From NCBI GenBank assembly GCA_029204225.1, contig MU832591.1:1-64000 (forward strand): DNA of 64,000 nucleotides. Direction: 5' to 3'. This DNA is from Diphasiastrum complanatum (Eukaryota; Streptophyta; Lycopodiopsida; Lycopodiales; Lycopodiaceae). Shown here piece by piece: positions 10,905-22,409 of the stretch (position 1 is the stretch's first letter; the number at the start of each line of letters is the position of its first letter). A program made the translations under genes and the position numbers. The notes below the pieces were generated by a model. The model was given only the letters and a program-made list of their open reading frames with translations. It was not told where the DNA came from and did no database searches.

Positions 10905-12611
10905 CTATCCCATAGCATATAACTCCTTTGTCTCCACATAAAAGCTGATGATAGACTGCATAACTGAACCATAGAGCTTAGCCATAGTGTGACTGATCAT
11001 AATAGTACGATAGTTGTCTACAATCAAAGGATCACCAGCCTTAATTATAGGGTGCAACAGGTTAGTACACCAGGGTGTGGGAAGGCCAAAAATAACAGAT
11101 TGGTTAAAAACGTGGGAGATGTATGGAGCAACAATATGGGCGATAGGTTTTAGAAAGTCCATACTTAGAGAGTCAACATCAATGGCTTTATGGTTTTGAC
11201 TATTTTTTATGGCATTTTCAATCATGGACGGAGTGAAAAGGGTGAATTTTGAAGGTCGCGATGAGAGAGAGATGGAAGGAGAGTCAATTGTATAAATTTC
11301 TGCAGCATAGTCAATCCAAGATTCAATGGCAATAGGAGCTGGCATACATGAATTCTTAGAAAACATCTTCCAAAAGGAGGTAGAAGAAGAGGAGTCCAAG
11401 GAATCGATGAGTTTCTGTGCCAGAGACTGAAAGTACGTAGTCTTTTTCCGCAAAGTCATTCTATGGTATTCTTTTTGTTTAGATGTTAAGATGTCGGGAG
11501 AATGGTATTGAGCGTGAACAACCTGCTTGTGTAGAGAGAGGCACTCATCATCATACCATCTATTGTAAGTGTGTTTATGAGACGAGAAGATTTTGGGAGG
11601 ATATGCAGTATTGGCTGAGTGAAGAAGCGACTGAGATAAAAGGCGGCTTGTTGGTCTACTGAAGATGAGAAGGGAAAATCGTTGAGCAGTGTGGCCAGAG
11701 AGGAAGTGTACGTAGAAAGACCAAGTGGCGGCTTGTTGGTCTACTGAAGATGAGAAGGGAAAATTGTTGAGCAGTGTGGCCAGAGAGGAAGTGTACGTAG
11801 GAAGACCAAGTGGAGAGAAGGATGGACGATGGCGACGTGTGGAATGAGGTGTCGTAACAGTACCACGAGTAGCACGGCCCAGAGACAAAAGCAATAGAGA
11901 GTGATCAGAAATGGTAGGATGCATAATATGAAAAGTATGAAGAAATGGAATCAAGGATGGTGAGCCAATGAAGTAGTCAACAACGTTGTGTCCACCCTCG
12001 TGCGGATGATAGGTAAACACAGATGATGACGGCCATCGAGATGGGCCATTCAAAATGGCTAACGAGTGAGCTTCTGCAAGTCCAATCAACTGCTCTCCAA
12101 AGTGTGTAGCTGGGGTATCTGCGTCCTGAGAGGTCCTATCCAAACCCACATCCAAAATCTGAATTTGTAGAAAATAACTATCTGCATGAAACTCTGTCTG
12201 CTGGGTGCTGGTACGAGCATTAAAATCTCCTGCTAAAAGAATAAGGCCCTGCTGTGCAAAGCTGGCTATATCATCAGAGAGAGCCTAGAAGGAGTCACCA
12301 CCATAGTTTGCAAAAGCTGATGTCTGAGGTGCAAAATAACAAACTGCGATAAATAGATCTTGAGGTAGCCCCAAGTAGTGAGCAAAAAACTGTAACCAAA
12401 TAAATCGTGCAAATGGATCACTTTTGAGCAGCTTAAAATGAGTACGATAAACTTCCTTGGTAAGACATGCAACATCACCAGAGCCACGTGTGGTTTTTCC
12501 TCTAACGAAAGGCCTGTATGCTGAATGCCAGGAATAATCCTGAATGGCTAGAAGAGGTCGATAAAGAGATTCATGAGTCTCTGCTAAGAGAAAAATATCA
12601 CATTTCTGCAA
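10905..12611 (-). pseudogene. LINE ORF2 endonuclease-RT N-terminal part
   Basis: One frame runs from 12611 to 10905, broken by a single TAG at 12285-12287. The N-terminal half is an APE-type nuclease that would nick target DNA. The second half starts the reverse transcriptase used for target-primed copying. An 85-bp tandem duplication (11643-11812) lies in the linker between the two domains. Because 85 is not a multiple of 3, the second copy is read in another frame, yet no stop appears and both flanking domains are in the same frame, which implies a compensating change. Confidence 0.8.
11643..11812. repeat. 85-bp tandem duplication inside the LINE
   Basis: Two nearly identical 85-bp copies start at 11643 and 11728 (GCGGCTTGTTGGTCTACTGA in each). 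Confidence 0.9.
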
Positions 12612-12612
12612 A

Positions 12613-13025
12613 AAAAGCCCTCTGGGGTCGTGGACAGGTCCATGGCGGTGAACTCTGCCGAAGTGGCCATGTACCGCAATTCACCCTTGAGCTTGTGTAG
12701 CTTCTCAAGCATGATGAACTGGTAGGCGAAGCGGGTGCGAGCGGGCTTCTTCAAGTCGAGCCTGCATTGACAAACGGAATGAGAAGCACACATGAAACGA
12801 GCAAAAAATAAATAAGCATCTTGAACGAGCCAAAAAATAAGTAGCAGCTTACCTGCTGAATGTGCGGAAAAGGGTAGTCATGCGGCGCTTGCGTCCACCA
12901 GTGAGTGTGCGGCACATGGAGTCCAGACAATGGAGGGGTGGTCTTCCATAAGAAGCTCCCCCATACCGCGGCAATTGGATGCATTGTCCGTCACAACCTT
13001 TCGCAGTACTTTCACATGATTAGTT
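12613..13025 (-). pseudogene. hAT transposase relic with an intron
   Basis: Minus strand. Exon 12853-~13020 reads K-V-V-T-D-N-A-S-N-C, then W-T-P-C-A-A-H-S-L, the DUF659-like core of plant hAT transposases (T-D-N-A and P-C-A-x-H blocks). A 91-bp intron follows (12762-12852; CAG|GTAAGC and TGCAG). The next exon, 12613-12761, reads T-R-F-A-Y-Q-F-I-M-L-E-K-L-H-K-L-K, also a hAT block. A frame break lies after the C-A-A-H block. Its downstream part is missing where the LINE begins at 12612. It is distinct in sequence from the hAT gene at 23501. Confidence 0.75.
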
Positions 13026-13218
13026 CACAGCTTGGAAACACATTGCAATCAATCGAAAACTACACAAAACTACTGTATCAACATTAAGCAGTAAATGACC
13101 AAGCAACTAATGTGTGAAAGTCTACTGAAGAAGATGAAAGCACACCATTACAATTCCAAAAACCAGTTCGTAATGGCTGAGGGGATCTCAAGCTGTTGTG
13201 CCCGGGATCCCCGACTTC

Positions 13219-13620
13219 CTATTGTGAAATTTTATTGTAGAATTTAGGCTTGCCTTCAATAAAGGTCACTTTTTGATTCCTAGCATTGGCCTCATGAATG
13301 ACCAATTTCCTTGCTTGCCTTTGTGTGTGTGTTATATCTTCATCAATAAAAATAAAAGTACCTTTGAGCTTAGCTCTAGGGCATAAAGCAGCATTGCGTT
13401 GCTCAATGGAACAACACTTTATGAATAAGACCTTATCATCAAATTTGCTCCTCCAAGCAGTGTCAAATCCCTCAGTATTATGTGAGAGTTTAGATACAAG
13501 AAGGTCTTTCGCCTCATCAAGGGCCTTGTTTCCATTAGGAAGACCCCTAACTCGGATATTAAGAGCCTTCTTGGCTCTTTTGTCTTGTTCAGTAAAAACA
13601 TTCTCCAAAGTAGAATTCAC
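13219..13620 (-). pseudogene. LINE ORF1-like fragment
   Basis: A 133-codon open frame on the minus strand with N-I-R-V-R-G-L-P near the start, a basic K-A-L-D-E-A-K-D-L-L segment, and L-K-G-T-F-I-F-I-D-E-D-I-T then Q-R-Q-A-R-K-L. The spacing resembles the RNA-binding C-terminal half of L1-type ORF1 proteins. It is separated from the LINE ORF2 by the hAT relic and unassigned DNA, so it may belong to a different insertion. Identity is tentative. Confidence 0.45.
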
Positions 13621-13660
13621 TAAAGAGGGTTGAACTTGGTTGGAGGAGACATTAGTACAT

Positions 13661-14445
13661 CCTTCCGAAGTTCGACATCAAACAGGGCTTCAGGGACACT
13701 TTGTCGGGATGGGACCTGAAAACATTTGGAATCGACAAAATGGCCCAGGAATACAGTCCACGGATTCGTGATCCCAATACGAACTCAAACGACTGAACCC
13801 GGCCCGATTCGGGTGTCGTTCGATCAAAATGGCCCTTCGACGGGACAGAAACGCAATTAGGTCAACCGAAATGGACTAGTTTTACAGCTTTCCGTCCGAC
13901 GGTCCCGTTTCTCCAAACGGGATCCGTTTCAGGTGTCGTCCGTTTCGGCCAGCAGACAACCTCAATAGGAACCTGTGGGAGCATACGGGACGAGGACCGG
14001 ACAGACGGCAGGCCCAGTACGTCCTTCCGAAGTTCAACGTCAAACGAGGCTTCAGGGACACTTTGCCGGGAAGGGACCTGAAAACATTTGGAATCGACAA
14101 AATGGCCCAGGAATACAGTCCACGGATTCGTGATCTCGATACGAACTCAAACGACCGAACCCGGCCCGATTCAGGTGTCGTTCGGTCAAAATGGCCCTTC
14201 GACGGGACAGCGCAATTAGGTCAAGCGAAATGGACTAGTTTTGCAGCTCTCCGTCCGACGGTCCCGTTTCGCCAAACGGGATCCGTTTCATGTGTCGTCC
14301 ATTTCGGCCAGCGGACAACCTCGATAGGAACCTGTGGGAGCAGACGGGACGAGGACCGGACGAACGGCAGGCCCAATACGTCCTTCCGAAGTTCGACGTC
14401 AAACAGGGCTTCAGGGACACTTTGCCGGGATGGGACCTGAAAACA
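13661..14445. repeat. About 360-bp tandem repeat, 2.2 copies
   Basis: Units begin CCTTCCGAAGTTC at 13661, 14023 and 14382 (periods 362 and 359). Each full unit holds CGGATTCGTGATC, CCGTCCGACGG and the palindrome-rich GTTTC...AAACGGGATCCGTTTC. GC-rich and non-coding. A diverged third dispersed copy lies at 16645-17000. Confidence 0.9.
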
Positions 14446-15262
14446 AAACATTTCGAAAGCGTAATGTAGCGTGTTGAAGTAGTGCCATAAGTAACTAGTA
14501 AGCTGTTGAAGTTCATCAGGGGAGAAACCGATCTCATCAACCGAGACACAGTAGTGTGTAGGCCTTGTGGTTTTTTGTAGTGAATGAAATAGTTTTGCAT
14601 GAGTAATTAGTAAGCTGTTGAAGTTCATCTGGGAGGAGACCGATCATATCATATAAGACATAGTACTATGTGTAGGTCTTGTGGTTCCCTGTAGTGAATG
14701 AAACGGTTTTGCGTAAGTAATTAGTAAGTTGTTGAAGTTCATCCGGGGGGAAACCGATCACATCATATAAGATAGAGTACTGTTTGTGTAGGTCTCATGG
14801 TTCCCTGTAGTGAATGAAACAGTTTTGCATAAGTAGTTAGTAAGTTGTTGAAGTTCATCCGGGGGGAAACCGATCACATCATATAAGATAGAGTACTGTT
14901 TGTGTAGGTCTCATGGTTCCTTGTAGTGAATGAAACAGTTTTGCATAAGTAATTAATAAGTTGTTGAAGTTCATCCGAGGGGAAACCGATCACATCATAT
15001 AAGACACAGTACTGTGTAGGTCTCATGGTTCCCTGTAGTGAATGAAACAGTTTTGCATAAGTAATTAGTAAGCTGTTGAAGTTCATCCGGAGGGAAACCG
15101 ATCACATCATATAAGACAGAGTACTGTGTAGGTCTTGTGGTTCCCTGTAGTGAATAAAACAGTTTTGCATAAGTAATTAGTAAGCTGTTGAAGTACATCT
15201 GGGGGGAAACCGATCACATCATATAAGATAGAGTACTGTGTAGGCCTGTGCTGATAGAGGTA
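14445..15262. repeat. 112-116-bp tandem array, about 7 copies
   Basis: The marker GTTGAAGT(T/A)CATC recurs at 14505, 14617, 14731, 14847, 14963, 15075 and 15187. Each unit also has TTCCCTGTAGTGAATGAAAC and a run of CATATAAGA. The period is not a multiple of 3, so the open frames over it are artefacts. The spelling CACTACAGGGAA on the opposite strand resembles CACTA transposon ends, but no transposase is present. Confidence 0.92.
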
Positions 15263-16640
15263 GCTATGCCTCTTGCAGGATGGTCGGTCATGTGGTCCCC
15301 TATAGTGAATGGCATAGTTCTGCTGACCATTCACTCTTATGGTGTCCATTAACTTCTGGAGTTCAAAATTGTGAACAACAGTTTTTCCACAGTCGTTTTC
15401 ATCAAGCCATGGAATTGAGGACGCACACCACACAAGCCCATCAAAACGCGCAAAAGTGTGGACCTGTCGTATGCTTTAGGGCCAACGGCTAGCAAACAAA
15501 CGGCGAAAACAAGGACATCAAATACACTGTTGAGCAAGATCCTTCTGATGATGAAGAGTACAAGCCTTCTGTTAGCCAGGAAGAAAGTTCGATCTCTTCC
15601 ATAACTGGCGAGTGCGACAGACGTAATGAAGCTGTTTGGTTACCGACGGGGATGGTGTAAATGAAAGCCAGTTAGAGCGGGTTTTTCAATCTGTACAGAG
15701 TTTGAAAGGCAGTTATGTTGGCTTTATACTGTTTTATGATTTAGGTTTTGGCTTCACTGCCCATTTCTTGAACTCGGACATCCAACAAAGCAGTATATAT
15801 CAGGCAATGTTCAGTGCCTTTTCTAGGTGGATATTTTGCCAGGAAGCCTTGCAAGAAAGCAATGGCCAAAAAGGTCCGTCCAGGGCATGCAGATGGACTT
15901 TAACTGACTTTCACTCACACCGTCCCTGTCATATACCAAGCAACTTCAATACTTCTGTCACACTTCAGACTTATGGAAGAGTTGGAACTTTCTATCTGGC
16001 GCACTGAAGGCTTGTACTCCTCATCATCATCAGAGTCTTGCTCAACAGTATCTTTGGTATCCTCCTTCTAGTTGTTTGTTCCCCAAACCCTAAACCCCAA
16101 ACCAAACAAAAGGCCAACATTTTAGCGTGTTTTGAGGTATTTGTGTGGTGTGCGTCGTCGATTCCGTAGCGTGATGGAAACAACTACAACAAAACTGCTG
16201 CTAACAGTGGTGAATGGTCGTCAGAACCGTGCCATTCACTACAGGGAGTGAATGGTCACCAGAAGAGTGAATGGTCATCATAACTGTGCCATTCACCACA
16301 GGGAACCAGAAGACCTACTGGCTGGCCCGACAACGAGGTACCCTTTCCCGGACCATGGCCAGTTGTTCTGCGGTGAAGTTAATTCCAATCTGCTGTGTTT
16401 CCTCGCCCTCGCCAGCTGGGGTAGGGGGGAGCAGGTCCGTGCACCCGTGAGGGCATGTGGCTGCAGCTCCGGTAGTCGTGCCATTATATCTTGCTGGCTC
16501 TTGTGAAATTCTGCTTCTTGTTTCCGTTCGTTGTGTCGGCGGACCCTAAACCAGGACATGCTCCGATTAGTGCCCAGGTGACGTTGCACCACCCTAAACC
16601 CTAAATCTATCTCATCACATAGGCCATGGTTTTGTGTAGA
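15263..16640. other. Unassigned DNA with GTGAATGG repeats
   Basis: No gene recognised. A perfect 9-bp hairpin CCATTCACT/AGTGAATGG lies at about 16227-16250, and degenerate copies of GTGAATGGTC with CACAGGGAACC lie at 16200-16310. Short telomere-like CCCTAAACCCTAAA-type runs occur near 16084 and 16590. Confidence 0.5.
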
Positions 16641-16644
16641 ATGC

Positions 16645-17175
16645 ATCAATGGTCCGGGAACACAGTCCACAGGTTCGTGATCCCGATACGAACCCAAGGG
16701 ATCGAGCCTGGCTCGATTCAGGTATCGTTCGGTCAAAATGGCCCTTCGACTGGAGAGAAACGCATTTAGGTCAAGCAAATGAATAGTTTTGCAGCTTTCC
16801 GTCCGACGGCCCCGTTTTTTCAAACAGGATCCATTTCAGGTGTCATCTATTTCGGCCAGTGCACAACCTCGATAGGAACATGTGGGAATAGACAGGACGA
16901 GGAAACGACCGACGGTCGGCCCGCAACGTCCGTCCGAAGTTTGACGTTAAACAGGGCTTCAGGGACACTTTGTCCGGTCGGGACCTAAAAACTGGGAGAT
17001 GTTTCGGAGCCCCCGTGTTGGTACACAAAATTTTGACCGCGTGTTGAAGTAGTGCCATAAGTAATTAGTAAGCTGTTGAAGTTCATCCAGTTTTGCATAA
17101 GTAATAAGTAAGCTGTTGAAGTTCATCCGGGGGGAAACCGATCTCATCATATAAGACATAGTAGTGTGTAGGTCT
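16645..17175. repeat. Second copy of the 360-bp unit plus 112-bp unit
   Basis: A diverged 360-bp unit (CACAGGTTCGTGATCCCGAT onward) is followed by GTGTTGAAGTAGTGCCATAAG and about 1.5 copies of the 112-bp unit. This is the same order as at 14382-14520, so the two repeat types form one larger element. Confidence 0.8.
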
Positions 17176-17277
17176 TGTTGTTTCCTGTCTTGAGAGCTTG
17201 TCACTCTTCTGGTGAGCATTGATTTCCCCCAAAGACTTCTAGTCCTGAGAGCTTGTCACTCTTTTGGTGAGCGTTCA
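17176..17277. repeat. Short direct repeat next to element B
   Basis: GAGAGCTTGTCACTCTT(C/T)TGG occurs twice (about 17192 and 17248). Sequence of similar type (CTCTGGTAAGCATTCACTTC) resumes after element B at about 22843, so B interrupted this locus. Confidence 0.65.
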
Positions 17278-17689
17278 AGTTATGAATAGAGCCATAGCTG
17301 ATCTAGAACTAAGCTATGAAAGCATCACATAAGCAAGACTTAACCCTAGAAAGCAGGAAAGAGAGAGATTAAGGAGGCTAAAGAGAGAAATCAATATCAT
17401 CAGCTGACTGACAAATGACACAGTTTCCCTACTTATAGCCAAGAGGAAGCCCTAAAAGGAAGCTTCCAGTGGCTAGGGCCCAACTGGGAGGGATAATAGT
17501 GCGCCCTCCAAGAAGGCCCCCACTCTCCAGTAATATGTCCAAATGGCCTAATAATGAATAATAAGGCCAAAGGCCAACCATATAGTCTGAATGTCACTAA
17601 TGAATAAAAAAGGGGCCTGCTTATGCATAAAGTAAAGTAACTATAAATGTAAATGGACGCGGCGAATGTAATGAGCCGAGTCCATAACT
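17278..17689 (-). repeat. 3' LTR of element B
   Basis: 412 bp. Read on the minus strand it starts AGTTATGGACTCGG and ends TTCATAACT. Confidence 0.93.
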
Positions 17690-17735
17690 CTCCCCGACAC
17701 AAAAAAAAGACCCAACTGCCGAAAAGATAACCGGA

Positions 17736-18560
17736 TCAAGTAGCAGCAAGCCCTAGTGCATCAACAGCTAGAGGAACATCTGACGTAGAGGAATCAACAA
17801 GTGCAGCAAGAGCACGAGCCTGATCCGCAAGTAATGGTGTATGATAAAAGACATCAATAGGCTCCCATGTGGCCTCCTCAATAGGACGACCATCCCACTG
17901 GACCAAAAACTGAATCTGCCGGCGGCGTCGACTATGGTATAGACGGACCTGTAATATAGCAGCAGTTAAAAATGGAAATAACTCTGGAGCAGTAGGAAAC
18001 TCAGCATCACAAGGAGCGCCATCCTCAATAGCAGCACGTAATAAACTGACATGGAATACATCACAGGCGCGTGTGGAAGCAGGAAGCTGTAAGCGATATG
18101 TAACTGGACTAAGAACCTCCACAATGCGATAAGGCCCATAATAACGTGGTGCAAGCTTCTCAGTAGAAGCATGGCCCTGGACAAAATGATGACGTGCAAA
18201 CCGTAAGCGTAGATAAACCATATCTCCAAGCTGAAACTCAACATGGCGGCGGTGACGATCAACGGAGGTCTGATAACGCTGCTGAACATGCTGTAAATGA
18301 GAACTGGCCCGAGTAATAAGCTCTCGAGCACCTGATAGAAAAGATGCAAGTGTAACAGGTGTATCCTCAGGAGGAAGAGGAATGCCAGGAAAAAGAGGTG
18401 CATAGCCATGAGATAATAAAAATGGAGAGACACATGTGCTGGTACTAACAGAGCTATTATAGCTATACTCTGCTAAACATAAATGCTGATCCCAATCCTT
18501 CCCTGAAGGAGTAACAATATGGCGTAAATAATCCTCAAGGATCCTGTTAAGGACCTCAGA
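17736..18560 (-). pseudogene. Element B integrase C-terminus and chromodomain
   Basis: The frame 18890-17736 (384 codons) fuses protease to the end of integrase. After the fusion come L-A-E-Y-S-Y-N-S-S, the R-H-H-F-V-Q-G-H-A-S-T-E-K-L-A-P-R-Y-Y-G-P-Y GPY/F module, and the chromodomain-like Q-F-L-V-Q-W-D-G-R-P-I-E-E-A-T-W-E-P. Chromodomains direct chromovirus integration to marked chromatin. The reading frame is open but lacks the catalytic D-D-E residues. Confidence 0.88.
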
Positions 18561-18562
18561 CT

Positions 18563-19764
18563 GCAGAACAGCTGCTGGTGTAGAAACTGGAGGAACTGGT
18601 ACTGCCCGCTGAACACATAATAAGGCAGCACAATGAGCCTTCGGCAGGCTGCGAATAAACTGCTTCCCAGTAATCAACTGGAAGTCTCCCTGAGAATCAA
18701 TGCCCACAAGTGAGTGTGTAACTGCATCATGTACAAATGTCAATGTCTGTTGTGTCAAGTCCAATGTAACGGCTCCAAGAGATGCAAACCAATCAGCACC
18801 AAGGATAAGATCATAACGCTCCATAGGGATAATGTAAAGATCTGCCTGTCCAGAGAAATCTCCAATGCGGTATGGTAAACGCTGAAACATCTGAGAACTA
18901 GGAAAAGAATGAGAACTGGCAACCTCAACTGTGAGAGGCTAGGAAGCAGGAACAGGTGAAGCACGGATCCGACTAGTGATATAACTGCTAATAAAAGAAT
19001 GAGTGCTACCAGTATCAACTAAAGCAATATACTCACGACCTGTAATACGCACACGTAACCAAATGGAGCGAAGACCAGGACGCCCTGTTCAAGTAGCATA
19101 GGCAAGCTGAGCATGGCAAGTAGCAGGAAGTAAATCAGGGGAAGGCTCAGAGGATAAGTCAGGCCCATCAGAAATATGAATGTAGATATCGGAATCATTT
19201 GGAGTAGTGCCCTCATGGTAAAAAACAGCAGTAGTAGTAGGGAGAGGCTGGCAGAGGACGAGGAGGCGAAGGGGCAATGGAGAGAGCTGGAACAGAAGGG
19301 GCCGGTGTAGGGGTGAACGTAGCGGGAAAAGATGAAGCAGAAGGACGGGGTCGGGAAAAGCGGGAAGGAAGGGTGTCAGAGTACTTATGCTGTGAAGTAC
19401 TGGCAAGAGACATCGCCTCAACAAGTGTGGTAGGACGGAAGGAAGAAACATCATAACGTAAAGCACCACGAAGCCCAGCAATGTAACGAGAAATAAGTTC
19501 TGTGGGCTGTAGATCTGTGAAAAGATAAGATAGCTCCATAAACTGAACTGTATAAGAAGCAAGATCACTGGTCTGAGTGAGACTACGGAATGTATCACGT
19601 TGGCGGTCAAGCCACTGAGGATCAATCATAGCATGGCGGAGGTCACGGCGAAAAGTATGCCATACATAGAGCCCTTCCCGATCAGGATCATCTCTATAAA
19701 CCCGTCACCACGTGGCGGCACGTCCATCTACATGTAAAGCAGCCAACTGGATCTTCTGATACAA
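18563..19764 (-). pseudogene. Element B gag centre and protease
   Basis: Holds the Retrotrans_gag core (M-I-D-P-Q-W-L-D-R-Q-R then L-F-T-D-L-Q-P-T-E-L-I) at 19629-19213. After a deletion of the zinc knuckle and a frame change comes the protease segment, with V-D-T-G-S-T-H-S-F-I near 19010 and L-G-A-D-W-F-A-S-L near 18790. A stop lies near 18942. Confidence 0.8.
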
Positions 19765-20925
19765 TGTTGGCCCCAAGCAATAGCTATGTTAATAACCAAT
19801 CATCAGGACGAAAATCAATAAATCTAAAGACTCATAATATAGGAAAAATAAGGCATGAACCAATGGAAATACTGAAGGAGAGGACATAAGTCGTCACAAC
19901 AGGTACTCCAAAAGTATCACACAAACTCCACAAAACATTGTACAGTAACTATAAGCAACTACAAAGCACTGTACATCAACTATAAGCAACTAATGTAGAT
20001 GCATAAAGAAAACCAAGCGAGAAGTAAACTCGCGCAAGGTACTCTGATAGCCCAGGAATGCCAAAGAAATATGTCGTAGTGAAGGGCCCCAACAAGTGAA
20101 ATATCCAAGGCTAGCTGAATAGCCCAAGAAGACCATAGGAAAACCTCGATATGCAGGACCCCAACAACTGAGATATCCAAAGCTAGTCAAATAGCCCAAG
20201 AATACCATCGGAAAAGCACAGCTCGGCAACCACTCTCAACCCAAGGTATGTGCAATGCCCAAGAATGTAGAATGTCGTCATGCCAAGGGATCCATAGTGC
20301 CCATGAGTGTAAAGCAACAATACTGTAAGGTATCCTCATGGACCATGAATATACAATGTCATCATGCCAAAGGAGGCGTAGTAGCCATGAATATAAAACA
20401 GCATCTAGATGAGCATGATCCACAAATGTAATAACATCATACTTAGGCATAATAGCAGAAACACCAACTAATAAGCTCTGGCCTAAATATGCATCTAGAA
20501 AATCCGCATATACAGTATGAATAGGAACTATCAACGGAGGGATAGGACACCCAACGTAGGAACCATCATGAAATGTAGAAGCATGTGACATGTGTAGTGC
20601 TACTACTGAATGAGGAGGCAAGTCATCTAAAAGAACAACCATAGACTCATCGTAATAAGCAGCATAGGCTACAACACCTGTAGCATGGTACTCAAAAGCA
20701 GTGCGATAAGGAACATAGGCTACAATATCTGTAGCATGGCACTCAGGAGCAGCACCAAGGTACTCATCATCAATATCAGCATCAGTATCAAAGCATGTAG
20801 TATCTGTAAGATCAACCTGTGAAGCATCTGCAATATCAACCTGTAGATGTGACTCAAACTCACGATGCGAGACATGAACTAACTCAAGTAACTCAATGAC
20901 TATCTCAAATAGCTCTATGACTGTC
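19765..20925 (-). other. Foreign module in element B (W-A-L-W-I-P-W-H repeats)
   Basis: Inserted between the N-terminal and central parts of gag. It has no gypsy protein similarity that I can see. On the minus strand an open frame from 20642 to 20187 reads Y-S-W-L-L-R-L-L-W-H-D-D, H-S-W-A-L-W-I-P-W-H-D-D and H-S-W-A-L-H-I-P-W, i.e. degenerate repeats of about 41-43 bp. Below that, the 19990-20229 frame repeats F-P-M-V-F-L-G-Y and G-Y-L/F-S-C-W-G-P. Element D has a related module: 14 identical bases (CAAGGTACTCTGAT at 20035 and 47572) plus the same repeat type. A piece resembling the family leader (GGAGAGGACATAAGTCGTCA) is near 19877. Function unknown. Confidence 0.6.
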
Positions 20926-21285
20926 CCAAATGATGCAGGTGACTCAAATGATTGTGACTCAAGAGCTGGATGACGTGGAAAATGTGGCGCAGGAGCAAAC
21001 TGACGTGGGAAACCAGGGGGTGGGTTTGGTGCATAATGAACCCCACTGCCAAGCGAAGGAGAAGAGGATGGAGATCCAAATGGAGGCCCAAATGAAGGTG
21101 GAATAGGGGTTTTTCCAAGCCCATATGGCTAGAGAGAAGCAATTTGTGACTGCATAGTGGAAAAGACGGTCATCATGTGGTCGAAGCGACTGGTAAGGTT
21201 AGAAAGGGAGTCACGCATATGAGCAAATTGTTTGGCTAAGGGATCGTGAGGGGTCTCACTTTTGGTGGGTGAGTCAACCATGTTG
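20926..21285 (-). pseudogene. Element B gag N-terminus
   Basis: Reads the start of family X gag from an ATG near 21280 (M-V-D-S-P-T-K-S-E-T-P) through a glycine/proline-rich stretch related to G-G-P-F-I-P-P-N-P-P-P-G-F of other copies. It then loses the family sequence at the foreign module. Confidence 0.7.
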
Positions 21286-22397
21286 AAAGAAAGAAAGCGA
21301 GAAAAGACGTGCTAAACAAATGGACGAACTGAGCAATAACTAGTTATGGAAAAAGAAAACTAACGTAAAAACGGGCTAAAATGGAACGTAAAATTTTTTT
21401 TTTTTTTTTGTGGTTGGGCGGCTGCCAGACGACAGCGGTCCAGACTCCAGAGTGCCTGCGATGGCGGGCGGTCCAAAAGACGGCCGACAGCCGACGGCCG
21501 GCGTTGGCACAAGCGCGGGTAGGGCGGGCGACGGGATGACGGCAGGGAGCGCGGGCGGGCGTTCGGGCACGCGCAGGGAATGCGGGTGGGCGGGCGGGCG
21601 CAGGGAGTACGGGCGGCAGACAGGCAGCGGTCAGGTAAGCGGCGGCAGGCGAGCTACGTAGGTGGCCGATGGGCGGACAGGCTACGCAAGTGGATGGGCG
21701 ACAGAACGAGGGAGGGCGCGAGGGTTAAAACGGGGGGCAAGGGGAAGGTGAGAGCGGACGGAACATGAGGGGCTGAAGGAGGCGGGGAGCAGGAGGTCGA
21801 ATTATCAGAGGGAGAGGATCTTAGGGATGATCAGAGGAGGCAGGCGAGGGGTGCCAGGAGACAGGCCGACGCGGGTACGTAGGTGGAGGCAGCGAGAGGG
21901 CGCCGGCAGGGGCGCGGAAGCAGGGGCGGATAGAGCGAGGTAGGGCTGTGGGTGGACTGATCTGATCAGATCAGAGGGGGGGCAATCAGGGGCTAACAGA
22001 GGATCGGAGGGGCAGCTCTAATAGGAAGAGAGCATGGGCGCTGGAGATATGGTAGCGCCGGAGGTGGAGGAGAGTAGTGCGATGGAGAGTGCTGAGAAGG
22101 CAGCGATGGAGCACTCTATAGAGATGGCAGCGATGGAGATCCGGAGATGACAAATAGAGAGATAGGAGAAGGAGATGATGGCAAGGATTATCCGTTTCTT
22201 ACACACCACAAAAGAGAACTATGGTAGCAAGGAGAGATGGCTGGAGGAGATGGGCGCCAGAAATGGAGAGATGGCAGTCTCCTCAATAGAAGATCCTGCA
22301 ACCTGTAATAAAAGCACAACAAGAAATTCGAAAACCCAATCAATCTGAAAATAAACCGAAAAGCAAAAATCAACACTTTCCAATTGCTCAGGAAAGT
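21286..22397 (-). other. Element B leader with GC-rich insert
   Basis: Untranslated leader between PBS and gag. About 21410-21960 is very GC-rich with many GGGCGGGCG runs on the plus strand, so C-rich in the element's sense strand. Elements J, C and D have no such stretch. The G-rich strand could form quadruplexes. Open frames across it are low-complexity and I do not call them genes. Confidence 0.7.
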
Positions 22398-22409
22398 GCT
22401 CTGATACCA
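22398..22409 (-). other. Primer-binding site of element B
   Basis: Minus strand TGGTATCAGAGC, complementary to the 3' end of initiator methionine tRNA, with no gap to the LTR. Confidence 0.9.

Larger units (their letters stand above)
10060..12612 (-). mobile_element. Truncated L1-type LINE (endonuclease and partial RT)
   Basis: Minus-strand non-LTR retrotransposon. The 5' end is cut at 12612, where the reading frame begins next to the hAT relic. Conserved APE endonuclease blocks appear in order: L-L-A-E-T-H-E (about 12590), A-G-D-F-N-A-R-T (about 12230) and S-D-H-S-L-L (about 11905). RT follows, with N-Y-R-T-I-M-I-S-H-T-M-A-K-L (about 10990). The RT catalytic core with its Y-x-D-D box is absent: sequence jumps near 10870-10905 from the G-F-R-x-G-Y-S-T block to a C-terminal region (10133-10693, different frame). 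It is defective, and TSDs were not identified. Confidence 0.82.

Noticed and set aside
14447-15262. CRISPR-like regular repeat array
   Set aside because: Units of 112-116 bp are repeated throughout with no unique spacers, in plant DNA.
21376-21768. Glycine/arginine-rich ORFs
   Set aside because: Low-complexity translation of a GC-rich repeat in the leader of B, open in several frames at once.
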